Source: JAGNXB01 sp964471595 (GTDB lineage: Bacteria > Bacteroidota > Bacteroidia > Chitinophagales > Saprospiraceae). From it: a stretch of 64,000 nt of DNA. How positions within the stretch are numbered: position 1 is the first letter of the stretch; each line of letters begins with the position of its first letter. The notes under the pieces were generated by a model. The model saw only the letters and a program-made list of their open reading frames with translations, was not told the DNA's origin and searched no databases. The translations under genes and the position numbers were made by a program. The stretch covers positions 17,651 through 81,650 of the forward strand of contig CAYYGN010000013.1 in NCBI GenBank assembly GCA_964471595.1, given 5' to 3'. Below are positions 60,401 through 64,000 of the stretch, piece by piece.

Positions 60401-60439
60401 TCAGGTAAATCCTGAAATCCTGTGAATCCTGATTCAGAC
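60401..60439 (-). repeat. Right end: terminal inverted repeat plus CAGGATT iterations
   Basis: Read on the minus strand it begins with the same 16 bases as the left end and continues with further CAGGATT-type units. The GTG that opens the following RHS frame lies inside it (60422). Confidence 0.7.
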
Positions 60440-61369
60440 AATCATCTGGGCAGCTCAACCTTCCTGACTGACGCAGCAGGGGAGCCCTATCAGTTTGTGA
60501 TGTATCTTCCATTCGGTGAGACCTTCACCGAGCAGCGCGCTGCGGGCTTTGGTACACCGTATCTCTTTAATGCGAAGGAATTGGATGAAGAGACGGGGTT
60601 GTATTACTATGGGGCCAGATATGGCGCCTGTCCCGATAAACTTATCGGGAATCCCAGGGTGAGTATGTGGTGGGGTGTGGATCCGCTGGCTAACAAATAC
60701 CCGACATATTCTCCATACACCTACACCTTGAACAATCCGGTGAGGTATATTGATCCGGATGGGAGAGAGCCTATAAAACCCTTAGTTGGAACATCAGCTA
60801 TGTTTAGATCGTTGCTTGATCATAGTCCAAGAAAAGTGGGAGGATATACTGGAAGCCAAGCAAGTAATTACTTGAAAAGTTTGGGAAATACAGAGTTCAA
60901 ATGGGAACAAATGAGGCCATTGCCAACAGAAACAGGATATTTTAATAGCAAGAAAGGTAGATACATTTACACTGAAAAAGGTGGTTGGATTGACATGACT
61001 CACTTCCTGTTCTATGCAGGAAAGGCTTATCAGTATAAACTCGAAGGCAAAAATAATCCTGTTGGGGAATCTGTTCAGGACGGCTATATGCAAGAAATGT
61101 CAGATAGGTATGCAGCTAAACATTCAGCGTATAGCTACGAGGATTTACCAAGCGATAAATTTGGGGCAGAGTTTGGAGCTGAATACTTTGATCCAAAAAG
61201 TAAGCAAACATTTGGAGAGCAGGTGGAGAATTATTTGAATAATGTTCTAAAAGCTACTGATCCAGAAAATGCCCCGAATTATGATAAACTTCCAACAACA
61301 AACCCAGATAAGCCTAGCCGAACCAATACAACAACAACTCCTGTATATACAAAAGAGAACGAGAAATGA
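60422..61369 (+). CDS. Orphan RHS C-terminal tip 1: core fragment plus variable putative toxin domain
   Basis: 315 codons opening inside the element end, with a stop two codons upstream, so it is a 5'-truncated RHS gene and has no secretion domain of its own. Residues 6-114 are RHS core: DNHLGSSTFLTDAAGEP, MYLPFGETF, ELDEETGLYYYGARY, WWGVDPLANKYP and NNPVRYIDPDG, the point where RHS proteins switch to variable tips. Residues 115-315 are a unique AT-rich tip without recognised family (GYTGSQASNYLKSLG; FLFYAGKAYQYKLEGK). The core carries an unusual in-frame insertion, CPDKLIGNP, coded by a palindrome. Whether it is expressed is unclear; it may serve as a recombination donor for a full-length RHS gene. 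Confidence 0.72.
   Translation: MNPDSDNHLGSSTFLTDAAGEPYQFVMYLPFGETFTEQRAAGFGTPYLFNAKELDEETGLYYYGARYGACPDKLIGNPRVSMWWGVDPLANKYPTYSPYTYTLNNPVRYIDPDGREPIKPLVGTSAMFRSLLDHSPRKVGGYTGSQASNYLKSLGNTEFKWEQMRPLPTETGYFNSKKGRYIYTEKGGWIDMTHFLFYAGKAYQYKLEGKNNPVGESVQDGYMQEMSDRYAAKHSAYSYEDLPSDKFGAEFGAEYFDPKSKQTFGEQVENYLNNVLKATDPENAPNYDKLPTTNPDKPSRTNTTTTPVYTKENEK
60628..60690 (+). repeat. 63-bp direct repeat, copy 1 (RHS core with palindrome)
   Basis: Identical to 61942-62004. It encodes the palindromic insertion and the SMWWGVDPLA core. Flanking core sequence is clearly less similar at DNA level. Confidence 0.8.
60631..60650. repeat. 20-bp palindrome inserted in frame, copy 1
   Basis: Perfect 9-bp arms (TCCCGATAA and its complement) with a 2-nt AC loop. 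It codes for part of CPDKLIGNP, which interrupts the usual RHS motif GARYYDPRIGRW. Confidence 0.7.
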
Positions 61370-61689
61370 AGAATATAAGAAAAATAATTATATCTGGAGT
61401 AATTGTGTTTTTAGTTCTTGCAGCTTTATTAGTTTTTTATTTTCGCTATGCTGAAAACAAGGAATATGAAAAACTAGGCATTGAGTTAATTACCAAAATC
61501 GAAGCATATAGACAGCAGAATAATAAGTTGCCATATACTGTTGCTGATTTAGGAATTGTTGAACAAATGGGCGAAGGTCCATATTATGAGAAGAAAGATA
61601 GTTTAAACTATGTTGTATTCTTTAATATAGGTTTTGATAATACTAAAACATATTATTCCGAAACGAAAGAATGGAAGAATGAACCTTAA
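61366..61689 (+). CDS. Candidate immunity protein 1 (membrane-anchored)
   Basis: 107 residues, starting at an ATGA that overlaps the stop of RHS tip 1 by 4 nt, the usual toxin-immunity layout. A single N-terminal membrane helix (IIISGVIVFLVLAALLVFYF) precedes a small soluble domain (LGIELITKIEAYRQQNNKLP; YVVFFNIGFDNTKTYY). No family is recognised. Strongly AT-rich codon use. An immunity function for the tip encoded upstream is inferred from overlap and size only. Confidence 0.6.
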   Translation: MKNIRKIIISGVIVFLVLAALLVFYFRYAENKEYEKLGIELITKIEAYRQQNNKLPYTVADLGIVEQMGEGPYYEKKDSLNYVVFFNIGFDNTKTYYSETKEWKNEP

Positions 61690-61813
61690 AAAGAAACGCT
61701 ATGCTTCCAGCTTGGAGTTTTTATTTACATAATGCTTTGCAGTTTAGCTTGCTTAACAAAAGCATCAAGGAGCGCGCATACCGAACGTTTATGTACCTTT
61801 ACGGTGCCTCTGA

Positions 61814-62716
61814 AAGCAGGGGTGGAAGTCTGATGGCGAAACCTTTACCGAACAACCTGCCGAATTGGTCTCCCCCAACCGCTTTAATTCCAAGGAGATG
61901 GACGAGGATACTGGACTATATTATGGAGCTCGATATGGCGTCTGTCCCGATAAACTTATCGGGAATCCCAGGGTGAGTATGTGGTGGGGTGTGGATCCGC
62001 TGGCACATAAAGCACCAGGATGGACACCCTACCGATATGCCTTCAATAATCCGATCCGGATCATTGATCCGGATGGCCAGTTTGAAACCAGGTTCGGAGC
62101 GTGGCTTTATAATGCATCAAGAGGTTTTAAAGGAAAAGTGCACGAAAGCCTGACTAGACCAGGCGAGTATTATGTTGGCCGCCAGATTAAATCTTCTACG
62201 GATGCCAGGTATGATATCAAGTGGAGTGGGAATACTGAAAAGCCAGTTGGAGGATACATCAGTGCCATTGACAAAGTTTCCTCCTTGCTTGGAAGATTTC
62301 TCACGCCGAATAAGTTTGACCGCAGTGCAAATGGATCTCGATTTGGTCAGAATCTTGACGAAACAAACGGGGGAATCCAATTCTCACTTCAATATGGCCA
62401 GGGAGGGGAGACAAGATTTAGTCAGAATGCTGACGTAGGACCAGCATTGGATGACATGATGAGTGTGGTGGGAGTAGTAAGAGCAAATGGGAACACGCTC
62501 AATTCTGCAGCAGACCAAATTCAGTTTGGTGCTGATATCTTACAAACAGTTGCATCGCTAGGATCTATGTATAGTAAGGATTCAGGTGATAACGTTGCTG
62601 TTGATTCTACTTGTAACCTATGTGGCGGAAGTCCTCATGGCACAATTCGGTATAACACTTACAATAAATCTGGACAGGTAATTGAAGCTAATAAAATTCT
62701 AAAGCGGGATGAATAG
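61814..62716 (+). CDS. Orphan RHS C-terminal tip 2: core fragment plus variable putative toxin domain
   Basis: The frame is open from 61814, and RHS similarity (GETFTEQ, then LVSPNRFNSKEMDEDTG) begins soon after. The first usable start codon is the TTG at 61865, giving 283 residues. Core motifs are GLYYGARYG, WWGVDPLAHKAPGWTPYRY and NNPIRIIDPDG. The roughly 213-residue tip (GKVHESLTRPGEYYVGRQIK; FGQNLDETNGGIQFSLQYGQ; a late CNLCGG) is unlike tip 1. It contains the same palindromic insertion. It lacks an upstream RHS body and is probably a displaced cassette or a pseudogene fragment. Confidence 0.68.
   Translation, partial: KQGWKSDGETFTEQPAELVSPNRFNSKEMDEDTGLYYGARYGVCPDKLIGNPRVSMWWGVDPLAHKAPGWTPYRYAFNNPIRIIDPDGQFETRFGAWLYNASRGFKGKVHESLTRPGEYYVGRQIKSSTDARYDIKWSGNTEKPVGGYISAIDKVSSLLGRFLTPNKFDRSANGSRFGQNLDETNGGIQFSLQYGQGGETRFSQNADVGPALDDMMSVVGVVRANGNTLNSAADQIQFGADILQTVASLGSMYSKDSGDNVAVDSTCNLCGGSPHGTIRYNTYNKSGQVIEANKILKRDE
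61942..62004 (+). repeat. 63-bp direct repeat, copy 2
   Basis: Identical to 60628-60690, about 1.3 kb away. It is a natural substrate for recombination that would swap or delete tip 1 with its immunity gene. Confidence 0.8.
61945..61964. repeat. 20-bp palindrome inserted in frame, copy 2
   Basis: The same 9-bp arms and AC loop as copy 1, at the same codon position in the second RHS core. Confidence 0.7.
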
Positions 62717-63233
62717 AATTCGGATTATTCGTCTAATTGTACTTTTTACACTTGTGTTTATTTTACATGGGTGTGTTCGAGATGAGAATGACCTGTTATT
62801 AACTTTGGAGGCAGTTGAAGAAAATTTTTCACTATACAGACTCCATCCACCAAAAGGCGATGATTTTGCAATTATGTTAAATAATGATGGAAAAATTACT
62901 GGGTTTGGAATAGGTCGTCCAGGACGCGTTCAACGAATATCTATAAATGATTCGACTGGAAATGTTCTGGCTATTCAAACTTATAATCAAGCAGAAAAGT
63001 TGCACGGTAGATGTTATTATTTCTATAAGGAAAGTGGGTTTTTAGAGGGTGATATTAATTACGTTAATGGAGTAAAAGTCGGAAATGCTGTCATATATCA
63101 TGATTCAACTGCTTTAGTGAAATCAACAATGCTGTATAATGATGAAGGACAACTATATTTTAGAATCACTTATGATATAGATGGTAATATTATATCAAAG
63201 GAAGGGAATGATGGAAGTGAGAAAGAAGATTGA
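62709..63233 (+). CDS. Candidate immunity lipoprotein 2 (MORN-like)
   Basis: 174 residues overlapping the end of RHS tip 2 by 8 nt. A lipoprotein signal (IVLFTLVFILHGC, lipobox Cys at about residue 22) is followed by short repeated strands with Gly and aromatic residues (LHGRCYYFYKESGFLEGDI; KVGNAVIYHDSTALVKSTML; YNDEGQLYFRITYDIDGNI), which resemble MORN/toxin-antidote repeats. AT-rich. The overlap with a polymorphic toxin tip suggests immunity at the inner or outer membrane. This is an inference. Confidence 0.62.
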   Translation: MNRIRIIRLIVLFTLVFILHGCVRDENDLLLTLEAVEENFSLYRLHPPKGDDFAIMLNNDGKITGFGIGRPGRVQRISINDSTGNVLAIQTYNQAEKLHGRCYYFYKESGFLEGDINYVNGVKVGNAVIYHDSTALVKSTMLYNDEGQLYFRITYDIDGNIISKEGNDGSEKED

Positions 63234-63251
63234 GCATTCGGTAAAGCATTT

Positions 63252-63480
63252 TTAGAAACTTACTTTACCGTCCAATAAATCCTTCATCTGTTTTTTGGTG
63301 AGCATCGAGTTAATATTTTGATCAGGGCATTATTTTCTTCCTCGTCCAGTTGGTTGATGAGAATCAGTTGTTCATTGAGCTCATGATTTTGAAGCTCTAC
63401 TGAAGCCTTCCCATTGTTGGCTACATTCAAAAATAGAGGTTTCCATGGAAAACATTTGATCACAATGATCTTTTTGGAAT
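63252..63480 (-). pseudogene. Frameshifted C-terminal remnant of a small regulator-like protein
   Basis: On the minus strand one frame reads VELQNHELNEQLILINQLDE and on to NALIKIL, then hits a stop. The neighbouring frame continues SMLTKKQMKDLLDGKVSF and ends at 63252. Together they resemble the C-terminus of Bacteroidota helix-turn-helix (XRE-type) proteins, in which ALxKIxxSMLTKKxMKD is recurrent. No start codon or HTH part is present, so this is a decayed fragment broken by a single-base shift. Confidence 0.4.
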
Positions 63481-63514
63481 GGGGGAAACCCGGTTTGGCC
63501 CTCTCCGTGTTTGG

Positions 63515-63613
63515 GGCGAGCTATACGGCGACGTTTTTCGTTCTGACGTTTTGCTGTTAGGTTTTGCCGTTTTGGCGAAGAGTTTTATGCCCTTGGAGTC
63601 CGTGAGGGTTTGT
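63515..63613 (+). repeat. 99-bp direct repeat, copy 1
   Basis: Aligns without gaps to 63902-64000 at roughly 85% identity. Shared cores are TACGGCGACGTTTTTCGTTC and GGCGAAGAGTTTTATGCCC. Confidence 0.8.
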
Positions 63614-63901
63614 TCCTTTTTGACTTGGCAAAAAGGAACCAAAAACCTACATGGCTCCGCATGCAGGCAGGCCACTTGTTGCCGTAAGGCTCGCTGTAAC
63701 GCGGCTCTATCCGGGTGATCATGCTTATGGTCTGGATTCGCGCCTGGGGCGTTGAAACTTTGATGGCCGGCGCTGGTTTTCAGCGGGCGTGGTTATTGAT
63801 GCATGGGCAGGATTGTACCTCCTGGTACTGGAGCAATCGCTCGTTCCGGAACCCCGCTGAAAAAAGCGCACTCTTAATGGGTCGGCCCTCTCAGTGCCAG
63901 T

Positions 63902-64000
63902 GGCGAGCGGTACGGCGACGTTTTTCGTTCTGACGTTGTGCTGTCTGGTTTTGACCCTCAGGCGAAGAGTTTTATGCCCTTGAGGTCCGTGAGGGGTTGT
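63902..64000 (+). repeat. 99-bp direct repeat, copy 2 (reaches window edge)
   Basis: The second copy lies 387 bp downstream of the first and may continue past the window. The roughly 290 bp between copies hold no recognisable gene. Confidence 0.8.

Larger units (their letters stand above)
59896..60439. mobile_element. 544-bp candidate mini-element: GxxExxY gene between 24-bp terminal inverted repeats
   Basis: The first 16 bases (GTCTGAATCAGGATTC, 59896-59911) are the exact reverse complement of the last 16 (60424-60439). The match extends to 24 bp with one mismatch. Both ends continue inward with repeated CAGGATT heptamers. The only gene inside is the GxxExxY protein. Broken RHS sequence lies directly on both sides. 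The left flank ends in GGGAATA and the right begins AATC, so a 3-bp AAT duplication is possible but not certain. No transposase is encoded, so movement would need help in trans or an unknown mechanism. Confidence 0.65.
63234..64000. other. 767-bp non-coding accessory tail to the window edge
   Basis: Apart from the regulator remnant and the 99-bp direct repeats, no convincing gene is seen. Small open frames (for example on the plus strand at 63479-63718) read through the repeat and lack any family motif. The segment GGCAAAAAGGAACCAAAAAC near 63627 is of a type seen repeatedly in non-coding Bacteroidota DNA next to RHS loci, as far as can be recalled; this was not checked. Confidence 0.5.

Noticed and set aside
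61701..61976. 91-codon plus-strand open frame upstream of RHS tip 2
   Set aside because: It overlaps the RHS core in another frame; the RHS-like text GETFTEQ..FNSKEMDE lies in the other frame.
63479..63718. 79-codon plus-strand open frame in the tail
   Set aside because: It reads through the 99-bp repeat and a low-complexity WQKGTKN-type segment; no start context or family support.

Overview
The window looks like chromosomal DNA from a GC-rich member of the Bacteroidota, most likely Saprospiria/Saprospiraceae. The evidence is type IX secretion (T9SS) sorting domains of both type A and type B, PorP/SprF and OmpA-PD40 proteins, a TonB-dependent receptor with an N-terminal carboxypeptidase-regulatory domain, ELWxxDGT repeats, and the Bacteroidota-type -7 promoter box TAnnTTTG upstream of many genes. 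Shine-Dalgarno sequences are not conspicuous. No tRNA, rRNA or CRISPR array was seen.

Layout. 1-2661 (minus): molybdenum cofactor operon moeA - TauE/SafE permease - moaD - moaE, with moaE cut by the left edge. 2790-5317 (plus): VOC protein, ELWxxDGT surface protein, YciI-like protein. 5346-6686 (minus): rpsF-rpsR-rplI with a clear promoter and terminator. 6801-12682: DUF2007 protein, LysM lytic transglycosylase, pheS-hisS, dnaB. 12980-19974: secreted coiled-coil protein, TPR-PD40 protein, Crp/Fnr regulator, two-component pair, NfeD-flotillin pair. 20009-23887: pdxH, small membrane protein, AhpD-like protein, PcrA/UvrD helicase. 24010-28487: an NAD-linked molybdenum formate dehydrogenase (fused NuoE/NuoF-type subunit plus large catalytic subunit), which would consume the cofactor made by the left-end operon. 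28595-31312: a DUF4062-NTPase-TPR (STAND) protein. 31337-44313: TonB receptor, LOG protein, VOC protein, phosphatase, glyA, gcdH, OmpA protein, aroA, prohibitin, zinc-ribbon protein, and a membrane protein resembling Pycsar TM effectors but with a broken HD domain. 44580-53645: a secretion and adhesion module of one roughly 2000-residue type B T9SS cargo, a PorP/SprF protein and an OmpA-PD40 protein. 53658-59700: kynU, a 1124-residue type A T9SS cargo, and a stand-alone RlmK-like rRNA methyltransferase.

59700-64000 is a different world: AT-rich, fragmented accessory DNA. It contains an RHS remnant, a 544-bp candidate mini-element (a GxxExxY nuclease-like gene between near-perfect 24-bp inverted repeats), two orphan RHS toxin tips each overlapping a small candidate immunity gene, an in-frame palindrome inside both RHS cores, a frameshifted regulator remnant, and a 99-bp direct repeat that runs to the edge of the window.

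The most novel-looking points are the GxxExxY mini-element, the orphan RHS cassette array with its palindrome insertions, and a recurring promoter layout in which the -7 box ends exactly 4 nt before the start codon. That layout predicts leaderless mRNAs and fixes several GTG starts.
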